NCBI RefSeq assembly: GCF_004135205.1
Contig: NZ_CP035490.1
Span: 1-64,000, forward strand
DNA from: Hahella sp. KA22
Lineage (GTDB): Bacteria > Pseudomonadota > Gammaproteobacteria > Pseudomonadales > Oleiphilaceae
DNA length: 64,000 nt
Direction of reading: 5' to 3'
Positions 27,705 to 36,738 of the stretch are shown one piece after another. The notes beneath the pieces were generated by a model. It worked only from the letters and a program-made list of their open reading frames with translations. It was not told where the DNA came from and did not search any database. A program made the translations under genes and the position numbers. Every line of letters starts with the position of its first letter. Positions within the stretch are counted from its first letter, which is position 1.

Positions 27705-28571
27705 TTAAAAAAAGCGACTTCCTTTAGGAAAAACGAAACATTCATCGCCACTCTCCAAACAGACTTGAAACCCACCGCCACAATGTGACAAGCATCACAT
27801 TTGTACATTAAACATATATAACTAATTCATCCCTGATCTCGCCTTCGTGAAAGTCTATTCTCACATTCAATTTCTCATTCTTTCTTTAGGCTTCTGGTCA
27901 GACAAAGAATGGACCACGCCAAGCATTTTCAGCCATCACGAAAAATGGACATAAATACAAAAATAATTTAATAACAGCAACTTAATAAGAAATACAACTT
28001 TTAAATAAGAAACATCTAATTAAATAAAAAGTTAATTAGTCAGGTATATTTCATTAGTACGACAAGAACCAAACACCCTTTAAAGGTCTAACCCATAAGA
28101 CCAAGCAACAATTACTTATAAGTCTCTTACCCGCCTATATTCAACGGATTTAAGAAACAGGTGTATAAATACCTAGTTCTCCAGCCAAAACAAGTTTGCT
28201 ACCTTCGAAACAACGACGGATTAGTCCCGCGACAGATAACTGAACTCTATGTTTTTCCTTAATAAATACTTAGGAAAACCAACGGTGTTGGATCACAGCG
28301 TTTTGTCGCAGCAAAGGAACTGAACCGCCGGACGGTATGCGGAAGTCCGCATCGCTCTGGTAATCCAATCTCATGCCGAACAGAGCGGGAGTTCTTCGCC
28401 ATACCGGACCGCGCCCAGCCGCAAAGTGTAGTCGGTCCAGCAGTTATTGATCAGTCTTGAGCGTCAGGTACGGTTGATTCGAGCGTCTTGAAAATTAGCG
28501 CCTTTAACCGGGGTCCCCTCCCCGGCGGGCGAGTTATCGCGCATTCAGCATTAAATAAGGAGAACTAAATA
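27705..28571. other. Long AT-rich intergenic region
   Basis: About 870 bp with no credible gene. The first two thirds are strongly AT-rich (27961-28020 has ten G or C in 60), unlike the GC-rich flanks. The last third is mixed and contains a 6 bp stem hairpin CCGGGG/CCCCGG at 28508-28525 shortly before AAGGAG, the ribosome site of the next gene. It could hold a long leader, an unrecognised small RNA, or silenced foreign DNA. Confidence 0.5.
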
Positions 28572-30023
28572 ATGCCTAGCGATTTAATTTCGTACGACGA
28601 ATGGATGAAGCGGACTGCAGCCACGGGCAAGCCACGCAGTCGCCTCCTTAAACAGCTGGACAGCCACATCAAATCCTACGAGATGTTCGGCGGCGGCGCC
28701 GAAAGATGGTATCTGAATCAGAAACTGGAAGAGTGGAAGAAGAGCAAGGGTCCCAACGGCGAATGGCGTAACAGCGTGCGCAACCGACACGGCGCCATCG
28801 AAGAGCTCAGTAAAAAAATGGCCGGACAAGGCCCTGAGCTGAACGACCTCAAAAAGGTCTATCAACGCGATCTGGACCACGCCCGTTTGGGAGCCGTCTA
28901 CCTCTGGTCTCACACACATTTGCACGACACGCTGATCAGCGCCTTCGCCGCAGGAGCCATCAATATCGCCTCCGCCGGCATGCGCATGCACTCGGAAATC
29001 CTCACGTCCCACGGCCACACCGCAGCGGCCCAGAGTCTGACCAGCAAACGTGTGAACATGGGCTACGTCATGCTCCCTGGACAGAAGATCATCGAAGCGG
29101 TGGAAGGGTCCGGATACCTGGCGGAGACCGGCGCCAGTCGTAATGTGTTCATGAAAGCCCTGCACTGGATCGAAGACTATTGCCGCAAACTGATTGATGC
29201 ATTGAAGTCCAAGTTCAAGGATAAGGTATCGCTGTCCATGACCGCCATCAAAACGGTCATCAAGGCGATTGTCGTGAAGTTCGCCTCCTCCGCCGCCCCT
29301 TACGTGGCGGGCAGTATGGACGTATTCAAAGGCCTGGTGAACACCACCGATCACGCCGTCACAGCGGTCACCACCTGGTGGCGCGGACGTGGCGTGAATG
29401 TGCTGGAAGGTCATCCCCAGGTGATTTGCGGCGCCCTGCGCATGCAGATGTGCAAAGGCATGGGCGCGGGTCTTTACGATGCGCTCAAAGGCGCGTTTTC
29501 CGCCTCCACGTTTATCATCGGCGGCATTACCGGCGCGGTGATGAATCTGGTGTTCACCTGTCTGGAAACCGTCACGCTGTTCATCTTGCGTTTGCGTGAA
29601 ATCGCCCATATCCGCCACTTCTGCAAAGAGGCGCGCTCACACTGGAATGTTTACATCGGCTCGGGCAAAACCCGCGGCGTGCATCAGAACCCCATCCGCT
29701 TCAAGGACTGGTTCGAAGGCTATGTGGACAAGTCCGCCTTGATCGCCGCCTTCACGCTGAACAGCGGCATTTGCGGCGACAAGATGCACTTCCTGAATAT
29801 GTTCCGCGATAACGGCTATGTGATTTCTCAGTATGAGTTTGACCGTGGCGTGAAGTACGTGGATACGTTGAAAACCTTCGCGGCGGAATACATTGGCAAG
29901 CAGAGTTATCTGTTCCACTCCAGCGACAAAATGGTCAATGGGTTGCTGGATAACGCCAAGAACTTCAATAACGGCGAGCATGGCAAGTTCCGGGAAATCC
30001 TGCTGAAAGTCGCTAACGCCTGA
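28572..30023 (+). CDS. Large protein of unknown function with central hydrophobic segments, effector-like
   Basis: 483 residues, no signal peptide. AAGGAGAACTAAATA precedes the ATG. The first 90 residues are charged and helical (RLLKQLDSHIKSYE, LNQKLEEWKKSKG, then W-x-N-S-V-R-N). I associate this kind of region with several putative secreted bacterial effectors, but cannot name a family. The middle (about residues 110-135 and 315-345, SASTFIIGGITGAVMNLVFT) contains hydrophobic stretches that could insert in a membrane. The C-terminal 120 residues are polar. Cysteines are spread through the protein. It stands alone after a long AT-rich leader, with no partner gene and no immunity-like neighbour. 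Function unknown. Confidence 0.6.
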   Translation: MPSDLISYDEWMKRTAATGKPRSRLLKQLDSHIKSYEMFGGGAERWYLNQKLEEWKKSKGPNGEWRNSVRNRHGAIEELSKKMAGQGPELNDLKKVYQRDLDHARLGAVYLWSHTHLHDTLISAFAAGAINIASAGMRMHSEILTSHGHTAAAQSLTSKRVNMGYVMLPGQKIIEAVEGSGYLAETGASRNVFMKALHWIEDYCRKLIDALKSKFKDKVSLSMTAIKTVIKAIVVKFASSAAPYVAGSMDVFKGLVNTTDHAVTAVTTWWRGRGVNVLEGHPQVICGALRMQMCKGMGAGLYDALKGAFSASTFIIGGITGAVMNLVFTCLETVTLFILRLREIAHIRHFCKEARSHWNVYIGSGKTRGVHQNPIRFKDWFEGYVDKSALIAAFTLNSGICGDKMHFLNMFRDNGYVISQYEFDRGVKYVDTLKTFAAEYIGKQSYLFHSSDKMVNGLLDNAKNFNNGEHGKFREILLKVANA

Positions 30024-30273
30024 CGCTCATCAGGTCGGCCCCAGCGCCGGCCTTTATCCACCGCCCGGTTCGTAATCAGGCTGCGAAATCACGCCTCGAC
30101 ACAGCCAGATTATCGCCTGCCAACGCCTTCCCCTGCACAGACTTTTTCATCTTGTTTATCAGCCTGTTAACGAGTAATTTTAGCTCTGCGCCGGCGCCTT
30201 CGGGTCGGTCCTGCTGTGTCCGCCGCGCAACCTCAAGTTCAGGAAGCATAATTAAATAATAATAGGATCAAGT

Positions 30274-31143
30274 ATGAACAAATCATTTTTGCCGATAATT
30301 CTGGGCGTATTGCTGGCCGCGCTGCATTCGCTGAGTTACGCCAGGAGCGAAGCGGGGTTCACCATCCGCGCCGGGGATAAGGAGGCGCACTGGAGCAAAA
30401 GCCAGTTACTGAACCATCCCGCCAGACAAGTGCTCAATATCCCCCTTCTCAATTATCCCGACCAAGACTTCCCCATTAACGCCGTTCCCATCTCCGTGCT
30501 GCTGCAAGACATAGACCTGACCGACGCCTCCGTACTCATTTTCACCTGCCTCGACGGCTATTCTGGCGTGCTGGAGAAGAAGTACCTGCTCAATGACAAT
30601 CCTGACGCCGCCCGCGCCTATCTGGCGATTGAGCCCGATGATAAGAAGTGGCCGCCATTACCCAAGGGCGCGAACACGTCCAAACAAAGCGCCGGGCCTT
30701 TCTATCTGGTGTGGAGCAACCCGGAGAAGTCCGCTATTCCACCTGAATTCTGGCCCTATCAATTGAGTTCGCTGGACGTGGAGGACGACTTCGCACGCAT
30801 CTTCCCGGCGCTTCTGCCTTCCGGACATCTCGCCGCCAACGATCCTGCGCGCAAAGGCTTTCAGGTATACAAAGCGCGCTGCATGCACTGCCATCAGATC
30901 AATGGCCAAGGCGCGGCGAAACTGGGACCGGACCTGAACCAGCCGATGAATCCAACAGAGTATTTCAATGAAACGGCGCTCAAGCAGTTCATCAAAGACC
31001 CCACCTCCGTGCGCAAGTGGTCCGATATGAAAATGGTATGGGTGAAAGACAACATCTGGGAAGACGAGGAAATCGACGATCTCATCGCCTACCTGAAGCA
31101 TATGGCGGCAAGAAAACCGGATATGAAACAGGCCTCTAACTGA
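30274..31143 (+). CDS. Exported c-type cytochrome
   Basis: 289 residues. The signal peptide MNKSFLPIILGVLLAALHSLSYA precedes a ~170-residue N-terminal region (FTIRAGDKEAHWSKSQLLNHPARQ, VLIFTCLDGYSGVLEKKYLL), similar in layout to proteins with a molybdopterin-oxidoreductase-like fold but lacking a recognisable cofactor motif. A class I cytochrome c domain follows, with the haem site CMHCH at 203-207 and candidate axial methionines in WSDMKMVW. It should be a periplasmic electron carrier. It is monocistronic, convergent with a GNAT gene. Confidence 0.8.
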   Translation: MNKSFLPIILGVLLAALHSLSYARSEAGFTIRAGDKEAHWSKSQLLNHPARQVLNIPLLNYPDQDFPINAVPISVLLQDIDLTDASVLIFTCLDGYSGVLEKKYLLNDNPDAARAYLAIEPDDKKWPPLPKGANTSKQSAGPFYLVWSNPEKSAIPPEFWPYQLSSLDVEDDFARIFPALLPSGHLAANDPARKGFQVYKARCMHCHQINGQGAAKLGPDLNQPMNPTEYFNETALKQFIKDPTSVRKWSDMKMVWVKDNIWEDEEIDDLIAYLKHMAARKPDMKQASN

Positions 31144-31170
31144 GGCCCAAGATTATCCAGCGTAGACAGG

Positions 31171-31572
31171 CTAACGTCCTTTGACGATATACATGCCTTC
31201 GCTGCCGGGACGGGTCAGCTTGAAACCAAAGCGGGTGTAGAGTTCCGGCACATCCGCCATCAGCGTGATGTAAGCCCCGTCCGGGGCTTCCCGTTGCAAG
31301 TACGCCATGATGCTTTCCATCACTTTACTCCCAAGACCTCTGCCTTGATGAGCGGGGTCCACAGCGACGTCGACAATCTCAAAGTTCAGCGCCCCATCGC
31401 CAACCACCCGCCCCATGCCGACGCAGGTTTCCTGCAGCATCACGCATACGCCGAACAAACTGCGCGGCAGCCCTTTCACCGCCGCCTCTCGGGGTCTTGG
31501 ACTCAAACCGGAGATTTGACGTAATCGCATGAAGTCATCCACTTCCGCCACTTTCTCAACTACTTCGTACAT
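31171..31572 (-). CDS. GNAT family N-acetyltransferase
   Basis: 133 residues. The acetyl-CoA motif A reads VAVDPAHQGRGLGSKVMESIM, and the C-terminal YTRFGFKLTRPGSEGMY is typical of this fold. Substrate unknown. It lies 45 bases downstream of the MerR gene on the same strand and may be co-transcribed with it. Confidence 0.85.
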   Translation of the reverse strand: MYEVVEKVAEVDDFMRLRQISGLSPRPREAAVKGLPRSLFGVCVMLQETCVGMGRVVGDGALNFEIVDVAVDPAHQGRGLGSKVMESIMAYLQREAPDGAYITLMADVPELYTRFGFKLTRPGSEGMYIVKGR

Positions 31573-31617
31573 GCAACTTCCTTACAGATTCCTTTTAAGT
31601 TTCGAACAACGTCGGAC

Positions 31618-32145
31618 TTATCCTCCATTGCGCGACCAATGCCGAATCGTTTTGATTTCTTCCGCCGGGATTCCCAAAGATTCCAGAAAATCCTGATGCG
31701 CTTCCGGCGACATGGATTCAAACTCTACATGCCATTGCCGCATGGCCGCTTCGTCCAGTCCTACCGCCGCCAGCATGGCGACCCAGCCCTGCTTGTCGAT
31801 AATACGGGACTTCTTACGCCCTCGCTCGCTCTTCAGTATACTGGCGATCACTTGCTGCTGAGCGCGCAAACGCTGTATTTCCCGGTTGATCGACTGCAGG
31901 CGCTGTTCAAGAATGTCCTGCACGCCATCATGGGGTTGCGCCAGCACGTCGGCAATATTCTCCAGCGGCAATCCCGCTTCGCGATAAAACGCGATTTTCT
32001 CCATTCTGCTGAAATCCGCCTCGGAATACAGACGATAATTGGCCTCGCTCCGGGCGCTGGGACTCAGTAGTCCGATTGAGTCGTAATACAGCAACGTGCT
32101 GCGCGATACGCCAAATTTACGCGCCATCTGACCAATGGTGTACAT
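31618..32145 (-). CDS. MerR-family transcriptional regulator
   Basis: 175 residues. The N-terminal winged helix is MYTIGQMARKFGVSRSTLLYYDSIGLL, followed by a helical dimer region (LQSINREIQRLRAQQQV). The C-terminal ~55 residues (117-170) form a small helical domain that is repeated as a separate protein by the gene just upstream at 32216-32398. No metal-binding cysteine pair is visible, so it is likely a drug or small-molecule type regulator. The gene is read after that small gene with a 70-base gap. Confidence 0.88.
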   Translation of the reverse strand: MYTIGQMARKFGVSRSTLLYYDSIGLLSPSARSEANYRLYSEADFSRMEKIAFYREAGLPLENIADVLAQPHDGVQDILEQRLQSINREIQRLRAQQQVIASILKSERGRKKSRIIDKQGWVAMLAAVGLDEAAMRQWHVEFESMSPEAHQDFLESLGIPAEEIKTIRHWSRNGG

Positions 32146-32215
32146 CCATCCGCCTCATTGTTTTATCGTTCAGTAAAGCGGTCATAACGACCGCTTTGTG
32201 TTTCTTGTCAGGATT

Positions 32216-32398
32216 CTACAGGGCCCGGATGCGAGTTATTTCCTCCGCGGAAATCCCCAGCCATTCCAGCAGACTTTGGTGCGCCTCCGGATACCGGGCT
32301 TCGAACTCCCGATGCCAACGCCGCATCGCGTCTTCATCCAGCCCCGCCGCCCGCAGAACTTCCACCCATTGCGCTTTATTCATCACAGTATCGCTCAT
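32216..32398 (-). CDS. Small protein homologous to the C-terminal domain of the adjacent MerR regulator
   Basis: 60 residues. Residues 8-60 align without gaps to residues 117-169 of the downstream MerR protein with 33 of 53 identical by eye; shared runs include GLDE, EFE, PEAHQ and AEEI. It lacks the DNA-binding and coiled-coil parts. It probably arose by partial duplication and may bind the same ligand or modulate the regulator. The start ATG is preceded by a GGGAGATGAATC stretch. Confidence 0.7.
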   Translation of the reverse strand: MSDTVMNKAQWVEVLRAAGLDEDAMRRWHREFEARYPEAHQSLLEWLGISAEEITRIRAL

Positions 32399-32549
32399 GA
32401 TTCATCTCCCGATAGTTCAGTGAAAAACGTACAGCTGCGCAGCCGACGAAAGCTACTTTGAGGTATGAAGTTATAGACAGGTCAAGGGAGGAGTCGGTTA
32501 TTCTTTTCCAGAGCTCATTTTTCGTCGCCAGCAGAGAGGATTAAATCTT

Positions 32550-33167
32550 GTGGAGGCACTCAACGCGCTCAGTCTTTGTCTCATCATGCTCGCCCTGGCG
32601 GCGATTCCCAGCTCCAGCGTGGCGCTGGTGGTCGCCCGTTCATCCGTGTCCGGCTTTGCTCATGGCGCCGCGGTGACGGCAGGCGTGGTGTGTGGTGATT
32701 TGATATTCGTCTGTCTGGCGATTCTGGGTATGACTACCCTGGCGGACACATTGGGAGGGCTTTTTCTGATCATCCGTTATCTCGCGGGCACGTATCTGAT
32801 CTGGTTTGGACTCAGCCTGATCCGCTCGCGATCCACCCTCACCCTTAGATTTACAGCGCCTGCAAAATCTCGTCTGGCGACCAGTTTCAGCGCAGGTTTG
32901 CTGCTAACGCTGGGGGATGTTAAAGCCATCCTGTTTTACTCAAGCCTGTTCCCTGTCTTCGTGGACATGTCGTCACTGACCGCGCCAGACATAACCACCA
33001 TCATAGCGATCACCGTCCTTGCCGTAGGCAGTGTAAAGCTTCTCTACGCCCTCTTGGCGCAAAAGATAGCCGCCAGATTTATTAACAGCCCCATGGCGAA
33101 TGCGGCAAAAACCGTAGCAGGCGGTGCACTTGTGGGGACTGGGGCTTATTTGATTGTGAAAGGATGA
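32550..33167 (+). CDS. LysE/RhtB-family exporter
   Basis: 205 residues, inner-membrane amino-acid or metabolite exporter. The first helix LSLCLIMLALAAIPSSSVALVVARSSVSGFAHGAAVTAGVVCGDL matches the LysE N-terminal signature, with SSS where the usual proline-rich motif lies. Five to six hydrophobic segments are visible. The start is a GTG at 32550 with GAGAGGA upstream. It is divergent from the MerR group, which might control it. Confidence 0.85.
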   Translation: MEALNALSLCLIMLALAAIPSSSVALVVARSSVSGFAHGAAVTAGVVCGDLIFVCLAILGMTTLADTLGGLFLIIRYLAGTYLIWFGLSLIRSRSTLTLRFTAPAKSRLATSFSAGLLLTLGDVKAILFYSSLFPVFVDMSSLTAPDITTIIAITVLAVGSVKLLYALLAQKIAARFINSPMANAAKTVAGGALVGTGAYLIVKG

Positions 33168-33197
33168 CTCCCCAGGATTACGCACGCCTAATGCAAA

Positions 33198-33620
33198 TCA
33201 CAGTGCAGGTCGACAGCTGATTCGAACTGAAACATGCCCTTTAAACTCATAATCAGGCTCAGTTGAGATAATAAAGCTTAAATATTTCTCCTCGATTAGC
33301 GCCGTGTTTTTAAATGCCCGTATCAGTTCATTCTCAATCTTGACGCCATCCACCTCAAACTCATCCATCACCTGATAGTTAATAAGCGCACTCATACAGG
33401 TACAGGAGGCGATGCTGTCATGCAGCGTGACATCCGCAAGCAGTGTTATGCGGTCACCGTCTTCTTGAATCTGCGCCGGCTTAAGTTCAAGACACGCCTC
33501 CAATTTATTCGAAAACTGGAACCGTTCAATGGAGAGATCCGCCCGATGCCCATTGGCCTGACAAGCTCCCATGTTACCTATGGACATGAATAGAAAAATT
33601 ATTCGTATGTATTTACTCAT
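33198..33620 (-). CDS. Small exported protein, candidate immunity protein
   Basis: 140 residues. The N-terminus MSKYIRIIFLFMSIGNMGAC is a signal sequence ending in a possible lipobox (MGAC), so the protein is periplasmic or lipid-anchored. The body is beta-rich with a C-T-C pair (IASCTCMSAL) and a final CRPAL. It lies 33 bases downstream of the transpeptidase-like gene on the same strand. That order and the location fit an immunity protein protecting the periplasm. I do not recognise its family with certainty. Confidence 0.6.
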   Translation of the reverse strand: MSKYIRIIFLFMSIGNMGACQANGHRADLSIERFQFSNKLEACLELKPAQIQEDGDRITLLADVTLHDSIASCTCMSALINYQVMDEFEVDGVKIENELIRAFKNTALIEEKYLSFIISTEPDYEFKGHVSVRISCRPAL

Positions 33621-33653
33621 TATCCTTTCTCCAATGCGGCCCTGTTAATGCTA

Positions 33654-34223
33654 TCAGGGAAGAGCCTTGGTTCCTCCATAGGTTGAAGTATAAGCATACG
33701 CAATTTTTAGCTTCATACTCTCTTTAAAACCTTTTGATGCGTACTTTTTTAAACGAGTAAAGAACCGTGTTTCCACTTCAATGCAGCCATGCGAGAAACC
33801 TTTGACTGAGTCATGTAAGTAGAAGCCTCCTCGAAAAATAGGAGCGCAAGCGGCTTTAGTTGCACTATCTGCAGGCTCAAACCTAACTCTATGCAATCCC
33901 CAATTTGCCACATAAGGCTCGCAATCCAAGTAAGGTGTTTTCGCCGCTGCCCCTCTTGGTATGCTTTGGATCTTCCATGATGGTTGGAGAGCACAAGTTT
34001 TGGGGTCAATACTTGCCGGAGATGAGTCCATCCATAACTTCAGGGTATAAATCCCGGGAGGCACGGGTCCATGTTCTTCAATGCAAACATGAGCGGTTGA
34101 TTGAAAGTTACCAATACTAGGATGGTTCATTCCTGAAGTAGCTTTATAGCTCTCAGGCGCGCCGCCATCGCCCGGGTCCTTCCAATGCAATTGCTTACCA
34201 TCGTACAAAAGTAACTCAGCCAT
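33654..34223 (-). CDS. L,D-transpeptidase-like effector (DUF2778/Tlde1-like)
   Basis: 189 residues without a signal peptide. It begins LLLYDGKQLHWKD, then YKATSGMNHP and GPVPPGIYTLKL, the pattern of DUF2778 proteins. The catalytic-type motif is FYLHDSVKGFSHGCIEVE, with H137, H145 and C147, close to the SHGC of L,D-transpeptidases. Known members (Tlde1) are type VI effectors that attack peptidoglycan in the periplasm of rivals. The absence of a signal and the small exported gene downstream fit an effector-immunity pair. No secretion genes lie in the window. GAGG precedes the ATG. Confidence 0.72.
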   Translation of the reverse strand: MAELLLYDGKQLHWKDPGDGGAPESYKATSGMNHPSIGNFQSTAHVCIEEHGPVPPGIYTLKLWMDSSPASIDPKTCALQPSWKIQSIPRGAAAKTPYLDCEPYVANWGLHRVRFEPADSATKAACAPIFRGGFYLHDSVKGFSHGCIEVETRFFTRLKKYASKGFKESMKLKIAYAYTSTYGGTKALP

Positions 34224-34493
34224 GAGGACCTCAGTAAAGACTTATCTTAGATAACTTCTGGAACCAATTCTAACCATGGATAATAGAAAGGTTCGATCAT
34301 CCAATTGCACGATAACAGTACAATTTTTTCTGCATGAAGTTCTTTTGTCTATTAAGAGAAATAATTTTCTCAGGAGTATAGATCTCGCCATAAAACCACT
34401 GTCGATTCCAGCTAAGCTCAAACGACAAGGATTTACACTTCGCCGAATTCTTACGGCGGTTTGAGCTACACGTTTATCACTAAGGAATCGATT

Positions 34494-35153
34494 ATGTCTC
34501 TCCAGCTTTACGCACACCCTTTTTCTTCTTACTGCCAGAAAGTGTTAACCGCGCTTTACGAAAACCAGACGCCGTTTGAGTTTTGTCTGGTCGCCCATGA
34601 CGACGCCGACGCCTGGCGACGGCTTGAAGCGCTTTGGACGATGAAGCAGTTCCCTGTGTTAGTGGATCAGGGGAAAACGGTGGTGGAGTCGAGTGTGATC
34701 ATTGAGCATCTGGATCTGTATTATCCGGGGCCTGCGTCATTAATACCCAAAGATCCCAAAGCCGCCCTGCCCGTGCGCATGATGGATCGCTTTTTCGATC
34801 ACTATGTCATGACGCCCATGCAGAAGCTGGTGTATGACCACATGCGGGAAGAAGGCGCTCACGATCGACAAGGTGTCGCGGAGGCTAAGCAAAAGCTGGA
34901 TAAGGCGTATGCGTGGCTGAATGCCACCCTGGAAGGAGGTGAATGGGCGGCGGGGGATACGTTCACCCTGGCGGATTGCGCCGCGGCGCCCGCTCTTTTT
35001 TACGCTGATTGGACATATGCAATTCCGCCCGAACACACCAGTTTGATTGCATACAGACAGCGTCTGCTGGCGCGTCCTTCCTTCGCCAGAGCCGTGGAGG
35101 AAGCCCGTCCCTATCGCAAAAACTTCCCTCTCGGCGCGCCGGACCGAGACTAA
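34494..35153 (+). CDS. Glutathione S-transferase family protein
   Basis: 219 residues. The thioredoxin-like N-terminal domain starts LQLYAHPFSSYCQKVLTAL, with KQFPVLVDQGKTVVESSVIIEHLD as the glutathione-binding segment. The helical C-terminal domain contains TFTLADCAAAPALFYADW. An in-frame start 33 bases upstream exists, but the ATG at 34494 begins the domain and follows AAGGAATCG. Substrate unknown; monocistronic. Confidence 0.88.
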   Translation: MSLQLYAHPFSSYCQKVLTALYENQTPFEFCLVAHDDADAWRRLEALWTMKQFPVLVDQGKTVVESSVIIEHLDLYYPGPASLIPKDPKAALPVRMMDRFFDHYVMTPMQKLVYDHMREEGAHDRQGVAEAKQKLDKAYAWLNATLEGGEWAAGDTFTLADCAAAPALFYADWTYAIPPEHTSLIAYRQRLLARPSFARAVEEARPYRKNFPLGAPDRD

Positions 35154-35371
35154 AAAGCGTTATCCACCCAGCACTTACAGAATTGAATAGTAAAGTGGCG
35201 AAGAGAGTCGAAATATTTTACAACTCGTCTCATTCCGCCTCACGCCCATATGTAACAGTCCATTGGATTTACACCTGTTTAGGCTTTTCGGCCTAGTTTG
35301 TGCTGTATCCCGCTTCGTTGACGGAAGTCAGCAACATTGATGTTGATAAATGACAGAAAGGAGATAAAGGC

Positions 35372-36118
35372 ATGAAGCCGAGTAAGTATCCCACCCTTAT
35401 CGCAGCCACTCTGGCGCTTTCTCTAAGCGGAGCTGCACAAGCCTATCTGCTGACCGGAACCATTTACGATCACGTCGCCTCTGAAGCCGACTTCGAAGAC
35501 GCCATCAGCGGTCTTTCACGAGGTATGCTGGCTTCCACGCTGGGCTCAGACGGACTACCTGATTACATTGGAACTGGCGGCTACGGCGGTGTGCAAAGCG
35601 CAGCGAGCTTCGATAACTGGTGGAGCGATTCCCATGGCTCTAAATCCGTGGAATTGAATCTGGCGGACAACGGAAGCGGCATGTATTCGTACAGCGATTC
35701 CACATTCTTCCCTATCGACGGCGAGTTGTCCGGCAATGAAGGACGCAGCCACAACTATCACTTCGCCATGCACCTGGAAGGCAAAACCTCCTTCAAAGAG
35801 ATGGATATGTTTGACTTCACTGGTGATGACGACCTGTGGGTGTTTATCAACGGCAAACTGGTGATGGATCTGGGCGGCGTGCACGGCCCGGCCAATGGCC
35901 ATTTCTCCGGTTCGGACTTGCTGGGCCTGGGCCTGTTGGAAGATACCGTTTACGACCTCGACATCTTTTTCGCTGAGCGCCACACCACTCAGTCCAACTT
36001 CAATATCACCACCAGCCTGCGTATTGAGCCGCCGACGCCTGTCAGCGAATCTTCCGTGCTGGCGTTGTTCATGACTGGTCTGCTGGGACTGGGCATGCGG
36101 AGATGCTTCCGCAAGTAA
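35372..36118 (+). CDS. Fibro-slime-domain exported protein with PEP-CTERM-like tail
   Basis: 248 residues. The signal peptide MKPSKYPTLIAATLALSLSGAAQA is clear. The middle (about 120-215) carries the fibro-slime/PA14-like signature: FHFAMHLEG-type stretch, FDFTGDDDLWVFINGKLVMDLGGVHG, and YDLDIFFAERHTTQSNFNITTSL. The end is a sorting-like tail: PTPVSESSVLAL, a hydrophobic segment (LFMTGLLGLG) and MRRCFRK. That tail matches the PEP-CTERM layout with SES for PEP. An exosortase lies 1.5 kb away, so this is a likely substrate anchored or displayed at the surface. GAAAGGAG precedes the ATG. Confidence 0.8.
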   Translation: MKPSKYPTLIAATLALSLSGAAQAYLLTGTIYDHVASEADFEDAISGLSRGMLASTLGSDGLPDYIGTGGYGGVQSAASFDNWWSDSHGSKSVELNLADNGSGMYSYSDSTFFPIDGELSGNEGRSHNYHFAMHLEGKTSFKEMDMFDFTGDDDLWVFINGKLVMDLGGVHGPANGHFSGSDLLGLGLLEDTVYDLDIFFAERHTTQSNFNITTSLRIEPPTPVSESSVLALFMTGLLGLGMRRCFRK

Positions 36119-36188
36119 ATGTGAGCTTATTCTTGCTTTCACTTTAATGCGCATCTTGGTGGATTAATCAGTGAAAGCCAGATACGAC

Positions 36189-36217
36189 AAGGGGGAGCGT
36201 CAGGCACCCCCTTTCTT
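36189..36217 (+). terminator. Intrinsic terminator, usable on both strands
   Basis: AAGGGGG (36189-36195) pairs with CCCCCTT (36207-36213), followed by TCTTT. It lies between the convergent fibro-slime and cold-shock genes. Confidence 0.65.
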
Positions 36218-36250
36218 TATCCGGGCGAAGATAGAAGTTAAGCGGCTGAC

Positions 36251-36466
36251 TTACTCCGAGCTGCTAACCTCCTGCGCGAAGAGGCCCTTGGATGAATGCT
36301 GCACTTCGTACTCCACATGACTGCCTGCGCGCAGCGTTTTATAGCCGTCTTTTCTGATGGCGCTGTAATGTACAAACACATCGCCTTCGGCGCTTTCAAT
36401 GAAACCGTATCCCTTTGCGTTATTAAACCATTTCACCATGCCGGTAGTTCTTTCTCCTGACTGCAT
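36251..36466 (-). CDS. Cold-shock domain protein (CspA family)
   Basis: 71-residue single-domain RNA/DNA-binding protein. RNP1 GYGFIE follows MVKWFNNAK, and RNP2 is VFVHYSAI. Cold or growth-phase control is typical of the family but not shown here. It has a GGAGAGA ribosome site, and a long upstream gap of 272 bp that may carry a structured leader. Confidence 0.92.
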   Translation of the reverse strand: MQSGERTTGMVKWFNNAKGYGFIESAEGDVFVHYSAIRKDGYKTLRAGSHVEYEVQHSSKGLFAQEVSSSE

Positions 36467-36738
36467 GATCTCTCCCTTTCCATGTTTAACTATGCGGCCT
36501 TGGTCGCGCGTGCTTCCTTAGCCTTATTCCTGATTTCACTGCGGGAGGCGCAGAGGCCTTTCCCGCGCAACTCTGTCGCCGGCCCTTCCCGGTCCGAACG
36601 ACGATTAGGAGATCGATTATACTCCCTTCCACAAAATTGGTAAGAGCCAGAATTCTTTTGTCTCCAAAAGATTGACTCACCGATTTCACAAATCCAGCAT
36701 ATAGATTCTGAAAATTCTTAAAACGGGATATTTTTCGG

